NCBI GenBank assembly: GCA_937995995.1
Contig: CALKIP010000167.1
Coordinates: 1 to 13,462 of the forward strand
Origin: an uncultured bacterium
GTDB taxonomy: Bacteria > Gemmatimonadota > Gemmatimonadetes > Longimicrobiales > RSA9
Reading direction: 5' to 3'
Length of the DNA: 13,462 nucleotides
The notes under the pieces were generated by a model that was not told the origin of the DNA, ran no database searches, and saw nothing but the letters and a program-made list of their open reading frames with translations. The translations under genes and the position numbers were made by a program. This document shows positions 1 to 7,774 of this stretch, piece after piece; position 1 is the first letter of the stretch, and every line of letters begins with the position of its first letter.

Positions 1-188
1 CGACCCTCCTGATTGGTGACCGTCCCGCGGTTCGTTCCGATGATCCCGATCTGCACGCCGCCGAGCGGCTGCCCCGTGGCGGCATCCACGACCCGCCCCG
101 AGATCGAGCCGCGCTCCTGTGCGACGGATTCGGTGGGAAGCACGGCCACGACAAGCAGTACCGCCAGCAATCTGTAGAGGTGCTTCAT
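1..188 (-). CDS. SusC/RagA-type TonB-linked outer-membrane receptor, N-terminal fragment cut by window edge
   Basis: Only the first 62 codons lie in the window. Residues 1-23 form a Sec signal peptide (MKHLYRLLAVLLVVAVLP, then a cut near SVA-Q). From about residue 27 comes the start of a carboxypeptidase-regulatory-like beta-sandwich, with the motif GSISGRVVDAATGQPL followed by GVQIGIIGTNRGTVTNQEG. The same arrangement opens the full-length receptor at 1873-4920, so the two are paralogues. The ATG at 188 is fixed by GAGGAGGT at 195-202, six bases upstream. By family knowledge the complete protein would be a roughly 1000-residue TonB-dependent barrel working with a SusD-type lipoprotein, which would be encoded to the left. 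It begins its own transcription unit, because a strong terminator at 405-428 closes the susCD operon upstream. The plug and barrel cannot be checked here. Confidence 0.9.
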   Translation of the reverse strand, partial: MKHLYRLLAVLLVVAVLPTESVAQERGSISGRVVDAATGQPLGGVQIGIIGTNRGTVTNQEG

Positions 189-194
189 GAAGCG

Positions 195-211
195 ACCTCC
201 TCTTTGGAGGT
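195..211 (-). promoter_or_regulatory. Hairpin occluding the ribosome-binding site of the partial SusC gene
   Basis: In the mRNA sense the sequence is ACCTCC-AAAGA-GGAGGT, a perfect 6-bp stem with a 5-nt loop. The 3' arm is the Shine-Dalgarno sequence itself, six bases before the ATG at 188, so the fold and 16S rRNA binding are mutually exclusive. The pairing is seen directly; a regulatory role is inference. A polypurine SD next to its complement could also arise by chance. Confidence 0.5.
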
Positions 212-279
212 GAATGGGGAGTGGGTACGACCGGTACAACGCGTGGCGTGAGGCTGGTGTGACGGGGGAGGGGTCGGGG

Positions 280-328
280 GTCAGTGGTCAGTAGTCAGGA
301 TTCAGGATTCGGGATTCGGGATTCGGGG
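280..328. repeat. Seven tandem heptamers drifting from GTCAGTG to TTCGGGG
   Basis: Seven consecutive 7-base units read GTCAGTG, GTCAGTA, GTCAGGA, TTCAGGA, TTCGGGA, TTCGGGA, TTCGGGG. Each unit differs from the next by at most two bases, so the array appears to have changed gradually along its length. It lies in the upstream region of the partial SusC gene. A similar G-rich heptamer array lies at 13146-13180. Confidence 0.75.
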
Positions 329-404
329 GGTGCGGGATGCTCTGCGGGTCGGCGGCCGTGCGTGATACGGGAGCGCCCCGAGCGGGGGCGGCCGCCAATG
401 AGAA

Positions 405-428
405 GAGCCCCCGGTTTCCCGGGGGCTC
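405..428 (-). terminator. Intrinsic-type terminator of the susCD operon
   Basis: A perfect 10-bp stem (GAGCCCCCGG / CCGGGGGCTC) closes a GAAA tetraloop in the minus-strand sense. It is followed by TTCTCATT, a short and interrupted U-rich run. It sits 28 bases beyond the susD stop codon. The plus-strand reading is followed by CCTCG, which argues for minus-strand function. The stem is very stable but the U-tract is weak, as is common in GC-rich genomes. Confidence 0.8.
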
Positions 429-456
429 CCTCGATCACGTGCCGATCACGCAAGCG

Positions 457-1848
457 CTAGGCGTTGCGGTCGAAGCACTGCCCGGTGAAATCCGGGTTGT
501 TCTGCTCCTGGAACGGGATCGGGAAGTTCACGTCCGAGCCGTATGGCGTGCCGTCGATCGTCTGACCGGTCGGGAACACGTCGTCGGCGTCGAAGCCGTA
601 GAACTTCACGAGCCGGCGCAGATCGGCCAGGCGATGGCCGGTCAGCCAGAGCCAGAAGGCCCGCTCCTCGAAGAACTGGAGCACCCGCGCCTCCGGCGTG
701 CCGGGGTCGGTGAGAGCGGGCAGCCCGGCCTCGGCCGTCAGCTCGATCTCGGCCCGCAGCTCGTTAAGCGTGCTCAGGTATGCGGCGCTCTGCCCCAGTG
801 CCAGAGCGGCCTCGGCCTCGATCAGCCGCGCCTCGATGCCGGAGGCGAGAGGGATGCCCACGCCGCGATCATCGTACTTGTGCTGACGGTAGTGCGGCAG
901 GATCTGCGAGCCGCTACCGAAGCCAATGGAGTCGACCGGCACCCGCGGATCGATGGTGTTGACGGTGCTGGCCGTATCACCGCGCGCGAAGAACTCGATG
1001 CCGTTGCGGCCCTCACCGGTCGCGGCCGAGCTGCGCCGCTCGGAGTTGATGTTGTACCACACGCCGTTGCCCTGACCCGACGCGTTGTCGCTGTAGGCGA
1101 CCTCGTAGACGAAGTCGGTCGGCACGGAGGCGACCTCGGCGGCGGCGGCGGCGAACTCGCCCACGATCTGGAGTGCGCGGGCCTTGCCGATGCGTGCAAC
1201 GAACTCCTGCTCCTCGGAGCCTGCCGCTACGGCGCGCGCGATTGCCGCATCGAAGCGTTCGATGGCGAGGTCCACCAACTCTTCAGTAGTCTGCCCCGGA
1301 CCGAACTCCAGCTCCCCGGTCAGCGAAGTGCTGCTGAGCGGCACGCCGGAACAGAAGTTCTCGGCGAGGAAGATGGTGCTGAAGCCGGAGAGGTTCGTGA
1401 CCAGCGCGTGATCCTCGGTGTTCGCCTTGCCGGCCGCGTCGTACTGCTCGATTACACGGTCGGCCATGTTGCGCGCACGGTGGATGTACTGATAGGCCGT
1501 GCGCAGGTTGCTGTTCGTGACGTCGATGTTCCGAGCGTCGATCTCCTTCATCGTGGGGAAGGTGCTCGAGAACCAGAGCTCGTCCGTCATGACCCCGGTC
1601 AGCCCCACGATGCCGGGGGTGGCGTTGTTCTGGGCCGGCCCGGCGACGGCGCGAGCGAACTCGTAGAGTGCGCCGTTGCGCAGCTCGTTGATGTTCTCGG
1701 GATCGCGCGCCACGGGTCCGGTGATCTGGTCGGGATCCTCGAGCTCGACCAGACTGGCGGTATCGCAGCCGACGAGGGCGAGGGCGAGGAGCCCTGCACC
1801 GAGGCCGCTCAGGCCGCTCCGCTTCAGCAGAGAGCGTCGTGTATTCAT
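457..1848 (-). CDS. SusD/RagB-family outer-membrane lipoprotein
   Basis: A substrate-capturing lipoprotein that by family knowledge caps a SusC-type TonB-dependent channel on the outer membrane. The 463-residue product starts with MNTRRSLLKRSG, a hydrophobic stretch and the lipobox LVGC (Cys28), so it should be lipidated. The body is helical and TPR-like (for example EARLIEAEAALALGQ). Near the C-terminus it carries FFEERAFWLWLTGHRLADLR, the signature region of this family. It is somewhat shorter than Bacteroides SusD. The start is the ATG at 1848, because GAGG sits six bases upstream; the in-frame GTG at 1860 is less likely. It lies 24 bases after susC, so the two are surely co-transcribed. 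The ligand cannot be deduced; a sugar or peptide is typical. The N-terminus TRRSLLK also resembles a twin-arginine export motif. Confidence 0.9.
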   Translation of the reverse strand: MNTRRSLLKRSGLSGLGAGLLALALVGCDTASLVELEDPDQITGPVARDPENINELRNGALYEFARAVAGPAQNNATPGIVGLTGVMTDELWFSSTFPTMKEIDARNIDVTNSNLRTAYQYIHRARNMADRVIEQYDAAGKANTEDHALVTNLSGFSTIFLAENFCSGVPLSSTSLTGELEFGPGQTTEELVDLAIERFDAAIARAVAAGSEEQEFVARIGKARALQIVGEFAAAAAEVASVPTDFVYEVAYSDNASGQGNGVWYNINSERRSSAATGEGRNGIEFFARGDTASTVNTIDPRVPVDSIGFGSGSQILPHYRQHKYDDRGVGIPLASGIEARLIEAEAALALGQSAAYLSTLNELRAEIELTAEAGLPALTDPGTPEARVLQFFEERAFWLWLTGHRLADLRRLVKFYGFDADDVFPTGQTIDGTPYGSDVNFPIPFQEQNNPDFTGQCFDRNA

Positions 1849-1872
1849 CAAAAACCTCACAGTAGCTCGGGC

Positions 1873-4800
1873 TCAGAAGTTGGCGTCGACTCGGACCGTG
1901 AAGTACCGGTTCGGCGGCAGCGTGAAGAAGTCTGCCGTGGTGAAGTTCGCCTGTCCGGCGTAGTTCATCTCCGGATCGAGCCCGCGGTAATCGGTCCACG
2001 TGGCCAGGTTGCGGCCTGCGAGCGTCAGGCTCAGGCCCTTCGCGCCGAAGCTGCCCGCCAGATCCCGCGGGAGGGCGAACGTCAGCGACACCTCACGCAG
2101 CTTGACGAAGTCGGCATCCTCGATGAAGCCGGCGTACGTGTTGTAGTAGCTCTGGCCGATGATGGCCGCCTGGTCCTCGAGCGACGTGTTCACGTCGTAG
2201 AGAGCGTCGCAGTTGTGGTCGCGGTTCGTGCTGCAGCGCCACGCACGCGTCATGTTGAGCAGCTTGTGGCCGCCCTTGTAGTCGAGGAGCGCGCCGACGC
2301 GGAGCCAGTCACGGAACCGCAGGTCCGTGCTGAACGAGAACTCGCGCTCGGGGAGCGGGTTGCCGATGTAGACCGCGTTCTCGGTGTCGACGACCACCTC
2401 ATCCTGCGAGAGCAGGCCGTCGCCGTTGGCATCCTCGAAGCTGACGATCGGGTAGTGGAAGTACGCCCCGAGGGGGAAGCCTTCCTTGTGACGCTGCGTG
2501 CTGCCGGCGCCGCTCAGGACGATCTCCGGGATCGGCTCGCCGCGTGCATCGACGCCCAGGTCCACGATCTCGTTCTTCAGGAACGAGCCCGAGAGATGGA
2601 CGTTCCACTGCAGGTCGGGCGTGGCCACCGGCTGGCCGGTGATGCCGATCTCGATCCCGCTGTTGTCGACCTGGCCGAGGTTCTCGTACCGGCTGTTGCT
2701 CGAGCCGAGCGACGGCGGCAGCGGCTTGCTGACCAGCGCGTCCTTCGACGTCTTGCTGAAGTACGTGGCCTCCAGCCCGAAGCGACCACCGAAGAAGTCG
2801 CTCTCGAAGCCGAACTCCCACTCAGAGACACGCTCCGGACGCAGGTCCGGGTTGCCGATCAGGTCGAAGGCAATCGCCGGCACATCGGACTTCCCGATCG
2901 TGGTGATCGCCGTCTGGTACGCCTGGATCGCATCCTCGGGGCCCGGGCGCAGACCCGATTGACCGTACGCCGCGCGCAGGCGCAGGTTGTTGAGCGCCGC
3001 AATCGAGGGGAAGAACTCCTCCTCGGAGATGACCCACGACGTGCTGACCGAGGGGTACCAGATCCAGCCGATGTTCGTGCCGAACGCGGTGTTCTGGTCA
3101 CCGCGCAGCGCCGCGGTCAGGAAGACGCGGTCGCGCCAGCCGAACTGCTGCTGGACGAACGCGGCGAGCGTGGCGTTGAAGGTGTTGGCCTCGTTGGCCT
3201 CGAAGTCCGAAGTCGCACCGGCGAGCGAGGTCTCCACGCCAGGCGTCAGGTTCGCACCGAAGGCGTAGATCCGGTGGTAGTACTCACGCAGGTACTGCGT
3301 GCCGACCGAGGTCGTCGAGATCACGTCGGGCGTGAGCTCGAACGTCGCCGTCGCACTCGCGTTCGCCGTCAGGTCCCAGATGTCGTACGTGTAGTTCTGG
3401 ATGAACCCGTTCTCGTACACGCCGCCGTAGACCGTGTACGCGGTGTTGCGCGGCAGGCGGTTCTGCTCCTCGCGCGCGTACCGGTCGAGACCCACGATAC
3501 CGTTCACCGAGAGCCACGAGAGCGGACGGTAATCCGCGTTCAGCGAGCCCTGGATCCGGCTGTACTTCTGGAACGTCTGCCAGTCGTAGAAGAACTGCGG
3601 GTCATCCGCGAAGCCCTGGTTCGCCTCCACGTTCTCCGGCAGCGCACTCGCGGACAGACCCATGCCGGTGATCCCGAACAGCGCGTTGTCGCTCTGCGGG
3701 ATCTGCATATCGCTGTTCAGGTAGGAAATGTTCGTCGAGACCGTCAGCTTCTCGCCGAACTGCCCCGTCGTGTTCGCCTGAACACGGATCCGCTCGAGGT
3801 AGTTGTCCGGCATCACGCCGGTCTCGTCCTCGTAGCTCGTCGAGACGTAGTACGTCATCCCCTCGTTGCCGCCGGAGACGCTGGCACCGACCGTCTTCCG
3901 CGTGCCATCACGGAAAGGCGAGGTCTGGGCGTTCTCGAGCGGGTTGAAACGATGCACCTCCGTCACGCCGGTGCAGCCGACCTGGTTGCCCGTCGGGTTC
4001 GCGCCGATCGCAAGACGCGTGATGTCGCAGCGACCGACGAACGCGCTGTCGACCGTCACCAGGTTGCCGAGCGCAATGACGTTCTCAGGGAACTCGCCCG
4101 TGCGCCGCGCCGTCCCGTACTCCGTCCAGAAGCGGAAGTCCGACTGGCCCGCACGGCCCCGCTTCGTCGTGACCTGGATGACGCCGTTCGCCGCGGCCGT
4201 GCCGTAGAGCGCCGACGCCGCAGGACCCTTCAGGATCTCGATGCTCTCGATGTCGGCCGGGTTCAGGTCGTTCAGACGCGACGGCGTCTGACCACCCACA
4301 CCGAAGCCGAGAGAACTCTCCGAGCTCTCCACGCGCACGCCATCGACGACCAGCAGCGGTGCGTTCGAAAGCGACAGGCTGTTCGCACCACGGATACGGA
4401 CACGGGAACCACCACCCGTCACACCCGCGCTCTGCAGAATCGTCGCACCCGCGACCTTGCCCTGCAGCAGCTGCGCCGCGCTCGTGATCGGGGCAAGCTG
4501 GATCTCCTCGACATTCACCGTGCCGACGGCGTTACCCGTCTCACGGCGACGCTGCTGCTGACCCGTCACCGTGACGAGGAGCTCGTCGAGCCCAATGGCC
4601 GAGGCCGAAAGGACCAGGCGCACTTCGGCCGTGGCGCCAGCCTCGACCGTCACTTCCTGCGTCGCCTGCGAGAAGCCGATCAGGTTCGCCCGAATCTGGT
4701 ACGTCCCCGCCGGAACGCCAGGAATCAGAAACCGCCCCTGCTCGTTGCTCAGCGTGCCGCGCGATGCCCCTACCACGGTCACCTGCACGTCCGAGAGCGG

Positions 4801-4920
4801 CTGCTGCGTCGCTGCATCGACCACGGTGCCGGAAACGCTCCCGGCCTGCTGTGCACGGCCAACGGATGGCAGTAGCGCCATCACGGCCGCAACCGCAATA
4901 ATCCGCCGAATATTACTCAT
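1873..4920 (-). CDS. SusC/RagA-family TonB-linked outer-membrane protein
   Basis: A 1015-residue outer-membrane receptor that by family knowledge imports oligomers with TonB/ExbBD energy. Domains in order: signal peptide 1-23 (cut near GRA-Q); carboxypeptidase-regulatory-like domain about 27-105 (GSVSGTVVDAATQQPL); a TonB-box-like stretch about 112-120 (DELLVTVTG); plug about 125-253, with the hallmark NPADIESIEILKGPAASALYG and VIQVTTKRG; then a beta-barrel to the C-terminal phenylalanine (RVDANF), as expected for BamA recognition. I chose the ATG at 4920, because AGAGGA at 4930-4935 is nine bases away; the in-frame ATG at 4929 would directly abut it. It is first in a two-gene operon with susD. 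A near-consensus promoter about 280 bases upstream likely drives it. Only four cysteines are evident, in loop-like segments of the barrel. Confidence 0.93.
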   Translation of the reverse strand: MSNIRRIIAVAAVMALLPSVGRAQQAGSVSGTVVDAATQQPLSDVQVTVVGASRGTLSNEQGRFLIPGVPAGTYQIRANLIGFSQATQEVTVEAGATAEVRLVLSASAIGLDELLVTVTGQQQRRRETGNAVGTVNVEEIQLAPITSAAQLLQGKVAGATILQSAGVTGGGSRVRIRGANSLSLSNAPLLVVDGVRVESSESSLGFGVGGQTPSRLNDLNPADIESIEILKGPAASALYGTAAANGVIQVTTKRGRAGQSDFRFWTEYGTARRTGEFPENVIALGNLVTVDSAFVGRCDITRLAIGANPTGNQVGCTGVTEVHRFNPLENAQTSPFRDGTRKTVGASVSGGNEGMTYYVSTSYEDETGVMPDNYLERIRVQANTTGQFGEKLTVSTNISYLNSDMQIPQSDNALFGITGMGLSASALPENVEANQGFADDPQFFYDWQTFQKYSRIQGSLNADYRPLSWLSVNGIVGLDRYAREEQNRLPRNTAYTVYGGVYENGFIQNYTYDIWDLTANASATATFELTPDVISTTSVGTQYLREYYHRIYAFGANLTPGVETSLAGATSDFEANEANTFNATLAAFVQQQFGWRDRVFLTAALRGDQNTAFGTNIGWIWYPSVSTSWVISEEEFFPSIAALNNLRLRAAYGQSGLRPGPEDAIQAYQTAITTIGKSDVPAIAFDLIGNPDLRPERVSEWEFGFESDFFGGRFGLEATYFSKTSKDALVSKPLPPSLGSSNSRYENLGQVDNSGIEIGITGQPVATPDLQWNVHLSGSFLKNEIVDLGVDARGEPIPEIVLSGAGSTQRHKEGFPLGAYFHYPIVSFEDANGDGLLSQDEVVVDTENAVYIGNPLPEREFSFSTDLRFRDWLRVGALLDYKGGHKLLNMTRAWRCSTNRDHNCDALYDVNTSLEDQAAIIGQSYYNTYAGFIEDADFVKLREVSLTFALPRDLAGSFGAKGLSLTLAGRNLATWTDYRGLDPEMNYAGQANFTTADFFTLPPNRYFTVRVDANF

Positions 4921-4929
4921 CTGCGTCAT

Positions 4930-4944
4930 TCCTCTGAATCAGAG
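4930..4944 (-). promoter_or_regulatory. Ribosome-binding site of susC within a small hairpin
   Basis: AGAGGA (4930-4935) is the SD sequence for the ATG at 4920 with a nine-base spacer. It overlaps the 3' arm of CTCTG-ATT-CAGAG (4932-4944), a 5-bp stem with a 3-nt loop. This decides the start codon and could limit initiation. The pairing is visible; the regulatory effect is inferred. Confidence 0.5.
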
Positions 4945-5209
4945 CCGGCCCTCGACCGGCGAGTTCGACCGTGACCTCGCCCTGCCCGGGTCGCGGTCGG
5001 CCATCTCCTGCGTGGTTGATTCCATAGCACTTCGAGCACTTCGCCCGTGACACGCCCTCCCTTCACGTGCACCGGATACGACAAGCCGCCGCAACGGTGT
5101 CGAGGCCATGACCAATACTGCCGATCCCGGCCACTCCGCCGCGGAAGCCCAAGCCCGGGGCGGGCCATCTCCCCGGGCGTGACGAGAAAAGAATTTAGAA
5201 TGAGGGATT
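4945..5209 (-). other. Long 5' leader of susC without a supported gene
   Basis: From the expected start site near 5203 to susC, about 280 bases are transcribed but hold no convincing gene. Visible structure: a GC hairpin at 5153-5178, a GCCGG/CCGGC pair at 4945-4961 and the SD hairpin at 4932-4944. The first 25 bases or so of the leader are AT-rich, unlike the surroundings. An open frame from ATG 5168 to TGA 4926 overlaps the upstream candidate start (4929) as ATGA. Its arginine-rich translation looks like GC-driven noise. Confidence 0.5.
5153..5178 (-). promoter_or_regulatory. GC-rich hairpin at the beginning of the susC leader
   Basis: A perfect 8-bp inverted repeat, GCCCGGGG / CCCCGGGC, encloses a 10-base loop. 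It begins roughly 25 bases after the predicted transcription start. No U-run follows, so a simple terminator is unlikely. It may stabilise the transcript 5' end or be part of a regulatory leader. Confidence 0.45.
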
Positions 5210-5238
5210 GTTATAAGTGTATCTTGCGCAGTTGTCAA
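5210..5238 (-). promoter_or_regulatory. Near-consensus sigma-70 promoter for susCD
   Basis: On the minus strand TTGACA (5233-5238) and TATAAC (5210-5215) are separated by exactly 17 bases. The -35 is perfect and the -10 matches at five of six positions. It stands in an AT-rich island in otherwise GC-rich DNA, just past the trpE stop codon and pointing at susC. The start site should be near 5203. The consensus match suggests strong, housekeeping-type transcription. Confidence 0.8.
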
Positions 5239-5297
5239 CTTTTACGGCAGGGCGCCCGTGGGGAGGGGCTGGGGAGAGGGCTGGGGACGGCGCCGTT

Positions 5298-6812
<1,515 letters not shown>

Positions 6813-6857
6813 CGGCAAACGCTTGAGGCAGCGGGAGTTCGACTCGGTGAAGCGTGG

Positions 6858-6886
6858 AATGTCGGGGAGGCGGCCCGCGCTGTCAA
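6858..6886 (-). promoter_or_regulatory. Possible trpE promoter
   Basis: TTGACA (6881-6886) is a perfect -35 match. At 17 bases spacing the -10 is GACATT (6858-6863), matching only three of six. It lies between the peroxiredoxin stop and trpE, giving a leader of about 40 bases. It falls within an inverted repeat (GGCGGCCC at 6868-6875 and GGGCCGCC at 6892-6899), so the region may be an upstream terminator instead. Confidence 0.3.
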
Positions 6887-6912
6887 CGGCGGGGCCGCCC
6901 CGACCATCCGCC

Positions 6913-7503
6913 CTACCCGTCCTCGTCCACCGCCTCCGGCGGGCTCAGCCGATCGATGACCTCGCCCAGTTCGGTGTAGGCAGTCGGATCGATCTCGCGG
7001 AACGGCACCGCGCGGTAGGCGATGCGCCCGTCCGGCCCGACCACGAAGAGGTTGCGGTTCGTGAGCCCCGGCCGAGAGGCGAGGGCGCCGTACCGTCGGG
7101 CGACCTCGAGGCCCGCGTCGCTGGCCATGAGGAACGGGAACTCGTCGTCCCGCGCCCAGGAGGCCAGCTCCTCGATCGGGTCTGCACTGAGGGCGATCAG
7201 GACCACGTCCCGGCCGCCGTTGAAGATCTGCGCGTACTGATCACGGTACGCGTGCATTTGAATCGTTCAGCCCTTGGTCCTGGCCTTGAAGAAGAAGGCG
7301 AGGACGACGGTCTTGCCCTGGAAGTCGCTGAGCCGGACCGGTTCGGCGAGTTCGCCGTAGCGGGTCGCGCCGGGCAGCTCGAAGTCCGGCGCGATGGCAC
7401 CGATCTCGAGCGGCTCGGACGCCGGCTCCTGCGCCCGTGCGGCGGTCGGCGCGCCGAGCGCGACGACCAGGAGCACGAGGAGGGCTGCTGCGCGTCGTCG
7501 CAT
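6913..7503 (-). CDS. Exported selenocysteine-type peroxiredoxin (AhpC/TSA, Bcp-like), in-frame UGA at residue 79
   Basis: A thiol- or selenol-dependent peroxidase of the peroxiredoxin family, probably acting in the periplasm. Reading through one UGA (7267-7269) gives 196 residues. The signal peptide is about 1-24 (AAALLVLLVVALG, cut near ARA-Q). Then come APDFELPG (38-45), LSDFQGKTVVLAFFFKARTKG (58-78), Sec79, and TIQMHAYRDQY (80-90). C-terminal family features are DVVLIALSADP (99-109), FPFLMASD (122-129) and NRNLFVVGPDGRIAYRA (149-165), with Arg150 the likely active-site arginine. The Bcp family reads T-x-G-C-T where this reads T-K-G-UGA-T, so UGA replaces the peroxidatic cysteine exactly. 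There is no cysteine anywhere, and His84 stands at the usual Bcp resolving-cysteine position. The ATG at 7503 has GGAGG six bases upstream. Alternatives are a nonsense-mutated pseudogene or a sequencing error; both halves look fully conserved. Standard calling would report two fragments, 7503-7267 and 7257-6913. Confidence 0.85.
7231..7252 (-). promoter_or_regulatory. Candidate bacterial SECIS element
   Basis: In the mRNA sense, CGCGTAC and GTACGCG form a perfect 7-bp stem around the 8-nt loop CGTGATCA. The stem starts 14 bases after the UGA at 7267-7269 and the apical loop starts 21 bases after it. Published bacterial SECIS criteria ask for a nearby downstream hairpin with an apical loop roughly 16-37 bases from the UGA and a G among the first loop bases; this has CG. 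By family knowledge SelB binds such a loop to deliver Sec-tRNA. The structure is seen; the function is inferred. Confidence 0.7.
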
Positions 7504-7575
7504 GCGAAACCTCCGGTTGTGGTGGAAATGTGACCTCGAATGCGGGCTCCCGGATCCGGGCGCCGGGTCTCGGGG

Positions 7576-7581
7576 AGTATA
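7576..7581 (-). promoter_or_regulatory. Possible -10 box of the peroxiredoxin gene
   Basis: TATACT on the minus strand matches the -10 consensus at five of six positions, about 70 bases before the ATG at 7503. The -35 region at 17 bases spacing is only TTCCCC, so the call is weak. The leader would contain the perfect palindrome CCCGGATCCGGG (7549-7560). Confidence 0.3.
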
Positions 7582-7667
7582 CGTGATCCGCTCTGCCCGG
7601 GGAAAGGGCGAAGGTCCGCGGGAGGCGGTATGGATGCCCACCGCGCTTCTGTGCAAAAACCCGATTC

Positions 7668-7732
7668 CGACTCCGAGCCCGACTCCGACTCCGGCCTTTT
7701 CAGGCTCGGAATCGGAGTCGGGCTCGGAGTCG
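7668..7732 (-). repeat. Long inverted repeat of TCCGAC-type hexamers, possible acylase terminator
   Basis: The left arm 7668-7696 and right arm 7703-7732 are nearly perfect reverse complements over 29-30 bases, with one mismatch and one unpaired base around a 6-base loop. Each arm is itself made of hexamers (CCGACT, CCGAGC, CCGACT on the left; TCGGAA, TCGGAG, TCGGGC on the right). In the minus sense the stem is followed eight bases later by TTTTT (7655-7659). It lies about 40 bases after the acylase stop, so it could end that transcript. It could also be a dispersed repetitive palindrome. Confidence 0.8.
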
Positions 7733-7774
7733 CGGCGCGAAGGCCGATCGGCTTTGAATCGGTGCGGACCGTGC

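Larger units (their letters stand above)
189..404. other. Intergenic region between susD terminator and partial SusC gene
   Basis: About 215 bases hold no convincing gene. Seen here are the ribosome-binding-site hairpin at 195-211 and a degenerate heptamer repeat at 280-328. The promoter of the partial receptor gene should lie here, but I see no good -35/-10 pair. Confidence 0.6.

Noticed and set aside
337..4875. Uninterrupted 1512-residue plus-strand frame opposite susC and susD
   Set aside because: It is arginine- and valine-rich with no domain, SD or signal. It mirrors the codon pattern of two well-supported minus-strand genes, as expected in GC-rich DNA.
4926..5168. 80-residue leader open frame ending ATGA with the upstream candidate susC start
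   Set aside because: The arginine- and glycine-rich translation looks like GC noise, the preferred susC start is 4920, and the SD-like GGGGAG abuts its ATG without spacing. Worth only a ribosome-profiling check.
6913..7257. Peroxiredoxin as a plain pseudogene broken by a stop codon
   Set aside because: Considered seriously. The frame is otherwise intact, all family motifs survive, the UGA lies exactly at the catalytic cysteine and a SECIS-like hairpin follows. Selenocysteine explains all of this with one assumption.
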